Both the position numbers and the translations under genes were made by a program. From the NCBI RefSeq assembly GCF_001625195.1, contig NC_054389.1, positions 12,024,520 through 12,088,519 on the forward strand: a DNA stretch of 64,000 nucleotides, given 5' to 3'. Origin of the DNA: Drechmeria coniospora. Its lineage: Eukaryota; Ascomycota; Sordariomycetes; Hypocreales; Ophiocordycipitaceae. Under the pieces are notes generated by a model. The model saw only the letters and a list, made by a program, of their open reading frames with translations, made no database searches and had not been told where the DNA came from. Below, one piece after another: positions 10,367 through 21,815 of this stretch (the first letter of the stretch is position 1; the number at the start of each line of letters is the position of its first letter).

Positions 10367-12053
10367 TCAAACGCCTTCGTCGTCAGAGTCCAAGAGCAGG
10401 CCTGCAAAGTAATCCCTGTTTTCTTGGGCGTCGGTGGATGGCCTCGCTTGCGTCGTATCTGCTTGCATCGAGCTCAGGTCGCTGTACGTGAGCGAGCACG
10501 CCTCATCCATCTCGTCGCCCTGCACAAACAGGGTCGTGTCCCCTCGGCCGATGCGGCATTCCAGGTGCCCACCGGCCATGCTGGCAGCGGATCGACAGGG
10601 GCCGGCTGCCCGTTCGATGCCGAGGCAGCCATCGTCATCGTGGTCCGAGTCGAGGTCGTACAAGTCGTCCTCGACCGGAAAGCTGACGTCCGTGGCGTAC
10701 TCCTCCTCGAAGCCGGTAAAGGTCGTGCCGCGGACACGTCCATCGAGCCGCTCCCCCGCGGCTCGTTCTTCGTCGTTCCACGGCAATGCCTCGATGAGCG
10801 CGCGGAACTTCCTGCGTGATCTTGTTGGCGGCCGCTTCCGGTGAGGAGGTTTCGGGATTCGGAGGCAGACGTGCCGATGCGGTGCCCGAGCGGCGGCGGT
10901 GAAGTGACGCGATGCTTGCGGCATCCTCGATGTGACGACTATTTTGATCAAGACGACATCCGTACGGCTGAGCCTCAGCAATCCGTCGACGAGCTGGCGG
11001 AAAGGCGCGTTACCGTCACCGGGCCGGTTCGACGCCGCGAAAAGAGCGTCAATGTTGTCGATGACAACCACGAGTGTGCTGATCCTCGAAACAAAGACGC
11101 ACGTGGTGAACAGATCCCACAGGCCGTCGAAGCAACCGGATGCCTCTTGGAACCGGACGCTGTTGAGGCGGCACCTCTGGCATGCATCCTGCGTGAAGTT
11201 GTGGGCGTGGCTGTCGATTAGTTGACGGATCAAATCCTGGATGGCAACATCGGGCTGCCCCGGGCGGCCGTCAGCAGTTTCGCTGCAGAAATGGTGGACG
11301 ATGGCCATTTCATCCGTGGCAAGGTGAGAGTTGGCAAAGGCAGCCGTGCCGATGATTTCGAGCGACAAGTCCGTCGTCCAATCGGACGGCCCCGTGCCCA
11401 AGCATCCATCTATCCATAGAAGCTGGGATGATGCGTGCTTCGCCCACGAAAGAAGCTTATCTTGATCTTGGAGGCTCAGCGAGTCGACAACCTTGCCCAC
11501 CTGTCCGTCGGGGTAACGGCTCACGCTCCGCAGCATGTCGCTGCCGAACGGACGGAGACGAGGAAACGACAGGTCCCAGAAGCTGGGCTTCGAGCGGCAG
11601 AGCAGAGCGTCGTGGACCGTCGAGTCAGTGGGCAACGCGCTCTCATGCGCAGGAGAGGGCGCTGGCGTGGAAGTGACGGACATTTCTCTGAGAAATTCTG
11701 TATTCTCGGTCAGGATGCCACGTATCAGGCGATGACTGTAGGTGGAGCATCAAACCGGCAAGTCTCTGGTCTACATGGTCGGACTCTGGTGGGTTTGCAT
11801 GCGCACCGAGCTTGCGAAAGATGGCCTCGAGGTACCTCAACCCGTCGAGCTCGCCACCGGCATCCTCGTCTACATCGCCACCGCCGAGGCCGAGCTTCAC
11901 AATGAGCCGGCCGATGTTGACGAGGCTCGCATTTCCGGATGCCGAGTTGTGGCTCAACTCTATGACATCGCTATTTATGTTTGCCTTTGTCGGAGGGTGC
12001 ACGCTCATCGTTGACTGGCCGTCGACAACTTGACGGCCGGGTAGGAGCGTCAC
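10367..12053 (-). CDS. Short NACHT/STAND protein with N-terminal Asn/Gly motif
   Basis: Two exons, 12053-11756 and 11697-10367, joined by a 58-nt GT...CAG intron with CTGAC before the acceptor: 542 aa. A start at 12008 (Met16) is equally possible. Residues 36-48 read NSASGNASLVNIG and match two motifs in the divergent neighbour. A NACHT-like domain follows: a P-loop-position stretch LLWIDGCLGTGPS at about 192-204, Walker B STLVVVIDNIDAL, then a sensor-like VVTSR. The P-loop has Pro where the ATP-binding Lys should be (about residue 203), so nucleotide binding may be lost. There are no WD, ankyrin or TPR repeats; the C-terminus is acidic low complexity. Between about 10790 and 10910 another frame also reads plausibly, so a pair of small frameshifts or partial decay cannot be excluded. 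Family knowledge: fungal STAND proteins with such N-terminal motifs act as sensors for a HeLo-type effector. Confidence 0.6.
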
Positions 12054-12689
12054 GGCGTCACGGGCTGCGGATGTATAATCGATGGGTCATGTCGGGAAGT
12101 TTGTAGAATCCAATGCCGGCGCGCCGGCATCTCCTGCTGCTTATGCTCGGCGCCTCTCGAGTGCTGCCGAGGGCTCGTCGGGCAGGACGACGGAGAGGCA
12201 TGTAGCGAAACGTACAGATACCTTGACGACACCCCTGAGAGGCTAGGCTTGGGAGCTGACGTTGGCACGCCGTCATTGGGCGGCCATATGCCGACCCGTC
12301 ACCGTCGTTGGATGGCTTGCAGAACAGGTCCAACAGGGGGAAAGTAATGAAGGACCGACTCGCAGGGATGGCGGCGTATGCGGTATTTTCACACGCCGCG
12401 ACTCGTCGTCACGAGGCTCAAGCACACTCGAATGCAGAGCGGCTGAATCCATCGACGACGTGATGACCAGTAGTGGCGGCACCGTCCACGGACAATGCCT
12501 CGCAGCCAGCTCGACGGCGGCGGCGACGCGTCATCGCCCATGGTCCATGGTGGCTGTCATGAATTCCTGCTCCGTGGCGTTCTGTTACCAGAGTATAACA
12601 ATGCCGCTGCGGACGTCGTCTGCCGTCGTCCCCCTCCGTCGCAAGCCATCCCATAGCTGCCTGGCATCGACAGGTCGAACAAGTGCACA
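12054..12689. promoter_or_regulatory. Shared divergent promoter region of the NACHT/HeLo-like pair
   Basis: A 636-bp region lies between the two divergent start codons and holds no gene of its own. I see no convincing TATA box on either side. Its role as a bidirectional promoter is inferred from gene orientation only. Confidence 0.4.
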
Positions 12690-13534
12690 ATGGTGATTTT
12701 CCGTCGTCTCCTTGCGCAACTCCAAAGGAGCAGAGCAGCCAATGCTGACAAGGAGGACGGTAGTCGGGACTGGAAATCTTTGGCGCCGTCATCGCCGGGC
12801 TGGACGCGACGATCCTGATCGTATCCAAGGTGCACGATGCCATACGGGACGCCAAGGAGCTCCCCGAGCGGCTCCGGGGATACAGAAAGGAGCTCGAGAT
12901 GGCCAAGACGATCGTCAGGAGCTCATGTGAAGAGCCGACGATACGAACGAAGAAGGAGGTGGTGGAGGCGGTGCAGGAGATTGGCGTCGTCGCCTTTGCG
13001 CTCGACAAGTGCCTGAGGCAGCTCGACCAGGGACGGGGCCGGGTGAAGCAGATGGCCCATCAGCTGATCAAAGGCGGCAAGGAGGTGGGTGAGATTGAGA
13101 AGTCGATGGGATACCTCGGCCGTCGAAAGGACGACCTGGTCGTGCTCATCGGCCTCCTCAACACGTCGCTCTCGCAAAAGGTCAAGGAGCAGCTGGATCG
13201 ACTGGAAAGCAGGTACGCGTCCGGCTTGGCATCCGCGGCGCTCGCGAAGCCGCATCGGGAGACGTGCCGGACCGTGACGGACAATACGGCGACGGGGGCC
13301 TCGTTCATGTTCAACGGGCCCGTCGTGACGGGGCCGTCGGATCGCGACCCGTACGCCGACATCGACAAGGTTCTCATCCACGGGAACCGGACGGAGGGGA
13401 GCGCGACGATGCTCAACTACGCCGTCCACATTGATGTGCTCGAAAGGCTGGCGGACAACTTTTTGAAAAAGGTTCGCGGCGAGGTGGAAGACGAGGGTCG
13501 GAACGGTCAGAACGGTCAGAACGGTCGAGTCTGA
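12690..13534 (+). CDS. HeLo-like domain protein with two C-terminal repeat motifs (candidate amyloid-signalled effector)
   Basis: Best model: ATG at 12690-12692, intron 12693-12763 (GTGATT...GTAG, GCTGAC branch), exon 12764-13534, giving 257 aa beginning MSGLEIFGAVIAGLDATI. The single-codon first exon and weak donor make the start uncertain; the frame from 12764 onward is solid. The N-terminal 22 residues form a hydrophobic helix, followed by helical, charged sequence to about residue 150, as in HeLo-like/STAND N-terminal bundles that act on membranes. The C-terminal part has two similar motifs: NTATGASFMFNGPV (from about 175) and NRTEGSATMLNYAV (from about 209), 34 residues apart. The NACHT neighbour carries one related motif near its N-terminus. 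In the HET-S/NWD2 system such motifs seed amyloid to activate a pore-forming HeLo domain; that role here is inference. Confidence 0.62.
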
Positions 13535-14890
13535 AGAATAGCAATGACGACAATGACGAGCGACCAAAACGGCCAGCGGGCGAGAATGCTCCGGGGCCGC
13601 ATCGTCTCCGTAGCGCACTCGGAACATGCCGCCGCAGAGCAGACAGTCGAGCAAGCTCCGGCGTGATGCCGCAAGACGGGCACCGTAGAGCAGCCGGTCA
13701 CCCTTGGCCTGCCTTTCCAAGGTAGGGACGGCCTGGAGCAGAGGCAGACAATCAATCCCGTCGTGCGTCCACGCCGGCGAGTTCTCTCGACGTCGAGAAG
13801 TCGAACGAGGGCATGACGGCGTGGCATGATGACCAAGAAATGAAGAAGCGTCCCCGATGCAGGTGACGACGAAAATGATGACGGTGAAGGCCAGGATCAA
13901 ACCAGCCACGCATCATGTACTGTTGTGTTTTCAAGTCGACGTCGACAGCGGGCCTTGACGACGCCTGCGTGCCAGCCAGCGTGACTTTTGGAGAGGTGAG
14001 GGACGATGAGGGACACTCGTCGATGCAGGATGTTGGGTTGTCGTTGTCATGATGGTTTTTTCCCGTTAATTTTATTGTTCTTTGTGCGTCGTCGACAGTC
14101 GGTGGAAGAATGGTTGCTCAAGGCATGGGCGTCATCCATCGCCACTGCCTTCTTTGCGAGTGAATATTTTCCCCCAGCGCGCGGGCCCCGGGGCCAGGAA
14201 GTACCTGTACCTGCCGAGCAGAGCAATACGAGCGCGTCCACTCGTACCGGTACGCAGACGCAAGCTTCACACGGTATGCCATTTTGCTTCGTGTCGACAT
14301 GAACAGCAGAGCAGTGATAAGACGGTCGAGAGGACGACGCAGAAATGAATACGTTTGTGCGTCGTGGCATCTCACGATCCTGCCATGCGAACCTCTCGAG
14401 TGCAAGCTTTCAGCACCTGCCACGAGGCATCACGGCGACGCATCACAGGCGATTCGACTGACCCGTGGACGTCCGTGCCGCAAGACGAAGATTGGCAGCG
14501 CCGAGAGAGAGTTTGGTGTGCCGACACGACGCCGACAACTCTCGCATCGTGCTTGTCACCCCCCTGGGACTGCTTAATTGTCCGTCGCGAAATCATCGTG
14601 TCGCCCAAGCGAAGGGGAGCGGAGCGTTGACGTTTGATGAGCCCGTTGTCGACGTCGGTGGGAAGCCCAAACGCAAAGCACCTCGTGATCATCGGCGTCC
14701 CATTATTCCGACCCGTTCCTTCGAGCCGGCTGACGCCCTCGAGGCCTACGCAGGACGACGATTGCCATGCTGGTTGCACGAGCGCGCGCCGGTGAATTCA
14801 ATGCATTCGCCTCCGTCCCCCGTACAAGTGCGTGTGCATGGCGACCGTTGGCCGTTTCTCGCCTCACGCCCTGCTTGGCTGCCCCATGAC
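13535..14890. other. Gene-free region, GC-rich
   Basis: No supported gene. Several open frames of 100-330 aa on the minus strand mirror the HeLo-like coding exon or lack any family signature. No repeats or RNA genes are visible. Confidence 0.55.
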
Positions 14891-17400
14891 TGGTAATAAA
14901 TCAAGCAAGAGGGTGCGAGGGGACGTGAGCGTGGCCCGACGAGCTCCTTAGTGCCTAGTACCTAGAATTAATTACCTACATTAGTAATACTCCGTACCTA
15001 CGGAGTAGTTACCTACAGCTACTAACGGAGTAATGTGCATGCAGTACCTGCCGTCACCAGCGGGTGCTTGCGGTGCACACGCAGCAATCCCCATGCATGC
15101 CCAGTCGCAACCGCACTGACATTGTGACGATGACGCCGTCAGCGGTGCCAAGGCACTTTTACTCTGGCCCGGCGTAGCTCCGCGATGGCTTCGCCTCGGT
15201 GTTGGTTCTGCTGCCTGTTGGTCGCAAGCAGCAATCTCCGCCGGCCCACTCCGGACCTACGAGCCTGTACTTATTACTGTCAGCCTGTGCTGCAAGCACG
15301 GTAGTCCATATACTTGAGTTTCTGTGCGGCGTGCGGAGCAGCCTGAGTACAAGTACAAGGACTTGTCCCGCGGACTAGGTACCTACGGGAGTGCGCATTC
15401 TAGTGGGTGATTGGCACGCTGCGCTGGGCCCTTGGCCCGTCCACAGCAAGAGTCCTTGCAGCCGCATGTACAGTACACGTGCTAAGCAAGCAAATAAGTA
15501 CCTAGTACTTGGGTGTTTGTGCATGTGCTTGCATGTACCCTTATTCCATGTTCTGAAGCCGTTGTATCCTATGCGGCCAGACCCTCCGCTCCGCCATTTG
15601 CTTTTTTCCAGGACAAGATGCAATATTACTCCGTTCAGTACTCCGTATTACTGTACTTATAGGTACAGTCACTTGACAAAAGTGACGATTCAGTTTTGGT
15701 AGCACTACTCCTACAAATTGAATCGACATTTTTGCACCCCACTGTACCTAGTAGGCGCCGTACCTTTGTCGTGCAGCACCACGAGCTACTGTAGGTGCAG
15801 AGTACAGCGTACTGAGGAATACTCGTCGGCGACTTTCAGCGCCCGCCTCCCCCCCCGCACTTCGTCGTCCAAGTCCCGCGATGGTGAGCGGACTGTTTTC
15901 GTCCCTTCTCTTCTTGACCGTGCGTCCAAATGATCAAGTCGAATGTCGCTTGTTCGGAATACGGCCATGGTGCACCACTGCATGCCACTGGCATATGCAC
16001 CCCTGTAACGGTATAGTTGCTTCCGACCCGACCATACGTCAGTCAATGGTCGCAGGGAACTGTGAAACTGTACGAGTACGTACATACAGGAGCAGTGCAC
16101 TGTACGTACGGAGTAATTAAGTGCTCCGTACGGATGCTTACTTGGACCATGTGCAGCTACTAGGTACCTACAGGTAGGCACCTAGTAGTCCCGATGGTAA
16201 AGCTGACGCACAGTGTCGCCCGGAATACAGAGTACTGATACATGTCCATGTACTACAGTAATACTTGCTCCGTACGTACATGTACATGCCTACTTACAAG
16301 CTACAGCCGTTGTAGGTGGAGTTGCAGTCATACTGTAGTTAGTAGGTAGGTACCTAGTATTAATTACCTGTAGTGCCTGTAAGCGCTTGTCCTGCAGCTG
16401 GCACCACGACTTTCTGCTGCAAAGTGTTGCTTAGCAGCAGTGCAACTCCCTTCACCAACTCCAGTGCTCGGCAACGGCACGTTTGCACCTCACCAAACTT
16501 GTGTATTTGTACTGGCAGCCTGTACTGCGCCAGCGGTGTGCTTGTCGTGGTGGGAACGCAAGCGCATGCACTCTGCATGAGTACGCTGCACTCCGTATTC
16601 ATCCAGAGAATTGCTCTCGCCACGGACGTCGTACTGTACCAACCATGTTGTCGGGCTTCCTTTGCTGTACATGTAACTGTACACCCAAGTACTTGCTGCT
16701 GCACCCGTGGTAAAGTGGGGGAGACGCACTCTGTTCATGCACCTCACGGCATTGGTGAGTGCTGTTTGGCGTACCGAGTACCTGGGGACATGCACAGGTA
16801 GGTGTATACAAGTGTACATGTACAAGCACTCACAGTCCTTACACTGCTGTTCGAGGTCGACAGGGTACCACCAACCTGCTAGGGAGGCGGGCGGGTGCTG
16901 CACGCCTGGCCTCGACGTGCAGTTCTTGACGCTGCAGTGGAAATGAAGTCGTATTGACGCGTACTTGCACACGTACTTGCATGTGAGCGAGGTATGGTGG
17001 CAAGAGTCGTGTCTGCATATGACGTTCTACCGGAACCCTGCGCAAACTACGAGTGGCGACAAGTGCATGAATGTGATGCTGGTGTGCTTAGGTCAGCGAA
17101 TATCTGGTGGAATCCCCTACAAGTACTCCGTACGCCGTACTCCGTTCCCTCCCATTTCTCCGTACTTGCAAGTGGTATTACTATTAATATTTCTTGTGCT
17201 CCGGACAGGTAAGTTCTTCGTCCTTGGTACAGCCAGCACGACAAGTAATACAGCGTGGTTGTATCAGGTGATTCCATGTGCCATCTACAGAGTATTATTA
17301 CTTGTACCGTATTACTGTACTGTGGATGTGCTTGTACCCCATGCTTGCATCTACGTGATATATTGCTATAGCGCGATACCCACCCCCCCCACCACCCCAA
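14891..17400. repeat. GTAC-rich gene-free region with TACTCCGTACGGAGTA-like palindromes
   Basis: The composition shifts to words such as TACTCCGTAC, TACGGAGTA, AAGTACTTG and GGTACCTAC. Complete or near-complete inverted forms occur near 14988-15008 (TACTCCGTACCTACGGAGTA), 16100-16135 and 17120-17150. ORFs are short, random-looking and on both strands. No gene is supported. Confidence 0.65.
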
Positions 17401-17877
17401 CATCCACCGCGCTAGACCTGTTCCTGAATCCCACCGGGCCGAGCCAACGACCCATCACCAACCATCCAACCCTCCTCGATTCTTCCTTTCCCTTCTTCGC
17501 CACTTCGCCGAAGAGTCAGTCAGCCGGCGACAGGGCACGTCTCTGGCCGCCAGCCCGATCAGGAAAATGTCCGAATCACCAATGTCTGCCTTGCGAGCCA
17601 GCCAGTTGAGCCGCAATGTCTGTGCTGGACGTCGAGTGTGGTCCCTCGACGGGACCCTCACGGCCGTCGAGGGCAGAGAGGCATCGTCTATTAAACCCCG
17701 TTGATTCTACCCTCTCGTGCAGCTCTGTTCTTCTTCTCGCTCTCTCGCTCTCATCGACGCTCGTTACTCTGGCAAACCTTTGGTTTGCGTCCATTCTTTC
17801 CCTTGATCGCTGACCTCGCTCCTTCTCACCCCTCGTTCTCTACAACGTCCCGTCGACCCGGACGAGCTTCCTTTGCC

Positions 17878-19671
17878 ATGGCACTCTCCATTGCCAACGC
17901 CGGTGCCAATGGTGCCCTCAACGGCTTCTGGGTCCGTCTCTTCACCCCCTTTCCATGTCTCTGGGCAGCGAGGCTTCTCGGCCGAGGTTCTCGTGGTCGC
18001 TGACCGACTATTTGCAGGGCCAACATGGTGGTCACAACTTGAGAGAGTTCTGCGACACTGGCATCCAGTACGCTACCCTCGGCTTCGTCAACATGTCGCC
18101 CGAGAACGACTATACGGAAGCCGGCTACCCGGGAATCAACTTTTCCGCCCACTGCTGGGCCGACAGCTATCTGGACAAAAAAGGCCAGCCCACGAAGCTG
18201 CTCTCCCACTGCAACTCCCTCAAGGAGGACATCGAGTACTGCCGCGACAGGGGCGTCAAGGTCATCCTCGCCATCGGTGGTGACTACAACGCCAAGAGCA
18301 ACTACAAGGTTTCGACGACGGAGAACGGAGAGTACTTTGCCGACTTTCTGTACAACGCCTTTGGCCCCTACAGCCCGAGCTGGAAAGGCCCTCGTCCCTT
18401 CGACATCAGCCCGACGGAACATGTCGAGGTCGACGGCTTCGACTTTGACATTGAGGCCAAGCTGGGTACGTCGCACCCTCGTCCCTGCCTCCATGACCCT
18501 CGCCGTTTCCGATTCCGTCTTCCGATCTTGCGTCGGTGCCCGTCGGCCGCCGTCGTTTTTTTCGTAGATGCCGCGCCGTTGTGGCTAACGGCCGGGTGCA
18601 GACAACAAGCCTTACATTGCCATGATTGACCGGCTTCGTAAGCTCGACCAGTCGCTCATCATCACCGGCTCCCCCCAGTGCCACCTTGCCGATGAGTGGC
18701 AGCACATGAAGCTCATGCTCCAAAAGGCCGCCTTTGACGCGCTTTTCATTCAATTCTACAACAACCCGTCCTGTGACTACATCCCCGGCAACGGTGGCTT
18801 CGGTGAAAAGTTCAACCTCGACGACTGGGTCGACTTCATGGCGACGACGGAGAAGAGCCGGAACGCGAAGCTCTTCGTCGGCTTGCCCGTCAACGGCGTC
18901 ACCTCGGGAGGCAACAGCGCCGCAGGCTCCGGCTACGTCTCGCCCGACGAGATGCAGGAGCTCGTCTGCAAGTATCGCGGCACCAAGAACTGGGGCGGCA
19001 TCTCGTTGTGGGACCTGAACCTCTCGGCCGAAAACGTGGTTGGCGGCAAGCCGTTCCACGAGCACGTTCTCGACGCGCTCCGCCACGGTTGCGGCACCGA
19101 GAAGCCGACCACGACGGAGGTGAAGGCGACGTCGTCCCCCGTCTGGTCCAACTCTACCGTCACCACACAGGCCCCCTTCGTCACCAGCACCGTCTACACC
19201 ACCTTGGTCCGCACCATCACCGAGTGCCCCCCTCAGGTCGTCGACTGCCCCCTCGGCACCGTCAAGACCGAGGTAGTCCCTCTCTACACCACCGTCTGCC
19301 CCTTTACGAAGACGGGCACGCCTGCCGCCGAGACGGGCATGCCTTTCCCCGAGACGGACGAGGAATCCTCCGGCAACGAAAGTGTCCACCGACCGGTCTC
19401 CAAGGCCAGAATCACCCAGACGCTGGCCACGCCCTCGCCCCATTCGACCAAGCATGCCTGCGCCCACGGTCACTGCCCTGGCCGCTTCCAAGCCGGTAGC
19501 TGCCACGGCCGCAACTGTTCCGCCGTGGCCGTCCCAACGGACCGATGGACCACGGCTGTTGTCAGCCCCCCCGTCGTGCCCACCATGCCCGTCCAGGCAG
19601 GTGCCTCCACCGTCACTCTTGGGTTGGCTGGCGTTTTGATCGCCACGGCCTTGCAGCTGCTTGCCCTCTGA
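17878..19671 (+). CDS. GH18 class III-type chitinase with GPI-type C-terminus
   Basis: Exons 17878-17931, 18018-18465 and 18602-19671 give 523 aa. The GH18 barrel motifs are clear: FWGQ at the first strand, VKVILAIGGD, and the catalytic DGFDFDIE at about 157-164, with Glu164 as acid/base. A late-barrel strand is GGISLWDLN. After about residue 320 comes a Ser/Thr/Pro-rich region with a TSTVYTTLVRTITECPP/PLYTTVCPFT unit found in many fungal GPI-anchored wall proteins, and a hydrophobic tail (VTLGLAGVLIATALQLLAL) that fits a GPI signal. It should hydrolyse beta-1,4-GlcNAc linkages in wall or exogenous chitin at the cell surface. Oddities: the modelled start (good Kozak context GCCATGG) has no obvious signal peptide and the first donor is GTCCGT, so a further 5' exon may carry the secretion signal. 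Confidence 0.88.
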
Positions 19672-21815
19672 GTCGGCTCCTCCTTCCCGAGTTTTGATGA
19701 CAGTCTCCGACTAGATGCGGTCCTCGATTCACTCTCTGCATATTCTTCTTCTCCCACAATACTCAACGTATTATGACCCTTTTTTTTCTTTCATGCACAC
19801 GATATTTTTCTATTGACCAAGGATATGCCCGTGGCCTCGTTTCAGATATTTATCGGAACAAATTCGTCTACTGCTCGCCATGCCTTTGATCAGTGCCAAC
19901 CTTGCCAGCCTTTCGTATACACAGCGGCACAGGGCAGAATGACTCGCAGCGAGCATTCCAACCATGATGCGTCAATGAACCACTTGGAACTCTACTTTTA
20001 CGTAAAGAAGCGGTCGAGGAGCGGGAGGAATCTGCACCAAGACCCATCGCCGTAGATGGGAAATATGACATGTCTGAAAATAGCCTTCCCAGCATCTTGA
20101 CGCTGCTGGCTTAGCAATTGTACCTCTAACCTCCCCCCCCCCACCCCCCCCCCTTCCCCCCCCTTGTGGTGGCGGGGTTCTCACCCCTCCTACTATTCAT
20201 CCTCGAGCGTCATTTTCCCTCTTGAGAGCTTCACCAATCGTCGTATCGCCTCGACATAGCCTAGAAGGCTGACGTTGGGACGCTTCTCCGCTTCTGAACG
20301 ATCGTTTCCTCGACCAGGCACCTGGCATCACCTTTCGTTTGCATTGGCGCATAATCAAAAACTACGGCGCATTGTCATGGGAGCCTCCAAAGTACGGGAA
20401 TCTTGTTATAATTGATGCCGGATCAGAGTCGAAAGTATTACCCACCATTTCGCCAACGTACACGTCGCAAGAAGTCGCAATGTGCACTGATGGAGATGAA
20501 AGCAGCGATTCTACGCAGCGTGGCAAGCACCGGTCCGTCGGTAGGTGAGCCATGACTTGCTCTTCTCCATCACCACCGACTTCCGTCCAAGGCTGAGGTA
20601 CCCTGCGGATCATGCACGCTGCATGCAGTCAACCCTGCTCATCCCTCTCCCTCTCCCTGGTTATCGTCGCAAAGGTAGATGCAGGTGCAGGGGATAATCG
20701 GCATTGGCTAGCCTTCTCTTGGCTCACAAACGAATGTTCAACTCCTACTCCGTGGTCGCCATGCATCTCGAGCCTGCCCGAGTGCCTATTGCGGCACGTC
20801 CAAAGATCAAGTAGAAGCGGATTGAGCGATCTGTGCGTCTGAGATGTACCATCGACGGAAGAAACAAACTGCTTCGACAACAGACGATTTCCATGATGAT
20901 GGGTTTATACCATCGACGGAAGAAGCAAACTGCTTCGGCAACATACAAGTTCCATGATGATGGGTCTGTACCATCGCCAGCTTTGCAACAAGACGTTGCC
21001 ATGCGACCCCCCCCGTAGGGAAGCCATGGCAGAGCAAACCCGGCTATTCTAAAGACTGCGGGGCCAAGGGGGGTAGCATCAGGGGTTACGGGTATTATGT
21101 GACGGTATGATGGTAAAAGACGCATTCGAATCCGGCCCTCTGAGTGGTAAGTTGCATCAATAGCCTCCTCCTGACGGGATGAATGTAACATCAAATCTAC
21201 GGTACACACTTGTCATACCATCGGCTGACAACCCAACCTCCCGAGTGTCGCGGTTGCTGCTGCCCCTGAGGATAAGAAATAAAACCATCTTCATCATTCA
21301 GGCAAGCTTTTGCCAAGACTATTCAGCCGATCAAAAGCGGTCACGGCACTAGAACTCGAGGTTCTCGGTTTGCTCAAACAGCTTCCCCTTGCGTTCTAGC
21401 ATATGCATCGTGTCAGCAACAAGCTGTCCATTGACGGCCCAGAGGTGATCGGAAATAAGCAATACCAAGGCGGCTCGAGCCACGGCGTCTCCTGCGTCGT
21501 CGCGTGTTGATGGAGGCAAAGCGCCAGCTGCGATGGAAAACGATGGCGGTTCAAGCCCATGTCGAGTAAGACGAGCCGCCATAGCTCGCAGCAGCGGCAC
21601 AGCGGACTGGCATTTGCCGGTCCTTTCCATTTGATTACCCCTCTCGTCTTGCCCATACGTGAAATGGGCAGATTGGGACGGTGTTTGCGGCGAGCGAGGA
21701 AAACTATATCTACCCAACGCCGTCCGTTCCAACACCGATCTTGTCCAGAGCGATTCGAGGCACGACACAAGACAATATCGACTATTCTTCCGTCGTCACC
21801 ATTTATCCGTTCAAA
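19672..21815. other. Intergenic region with a 61-bp tandem duplication
   Basis: No supported gene. There are C-runs at about 20133-20165. A 61-bp unit containing ACCATCGACGGAAGAA is repeated at about 20848 and 20909, with part of a third copy to about 20975. A CTATATC element at about 21702-21708, about 110 bp before the next ATG, could serve as its TATA region. Confidence 0.55.

Noticed and set aside
12923..13909. 328-codon minus-strand ORF
   Set aside because: It is the antisense of the HeLo-like coding exon; its Arg/His/Leu-rich composition is typical of a GC-rich shadow.
21349..21768. 139-codon minus-strand ORF upstream of the cysteine-rich gene
   Set aside because: The C-terminal half looks somewhat protein-like, but it overlaps the promoter of the + gene, a second minus frame is also open, and no domain or intron supports it.
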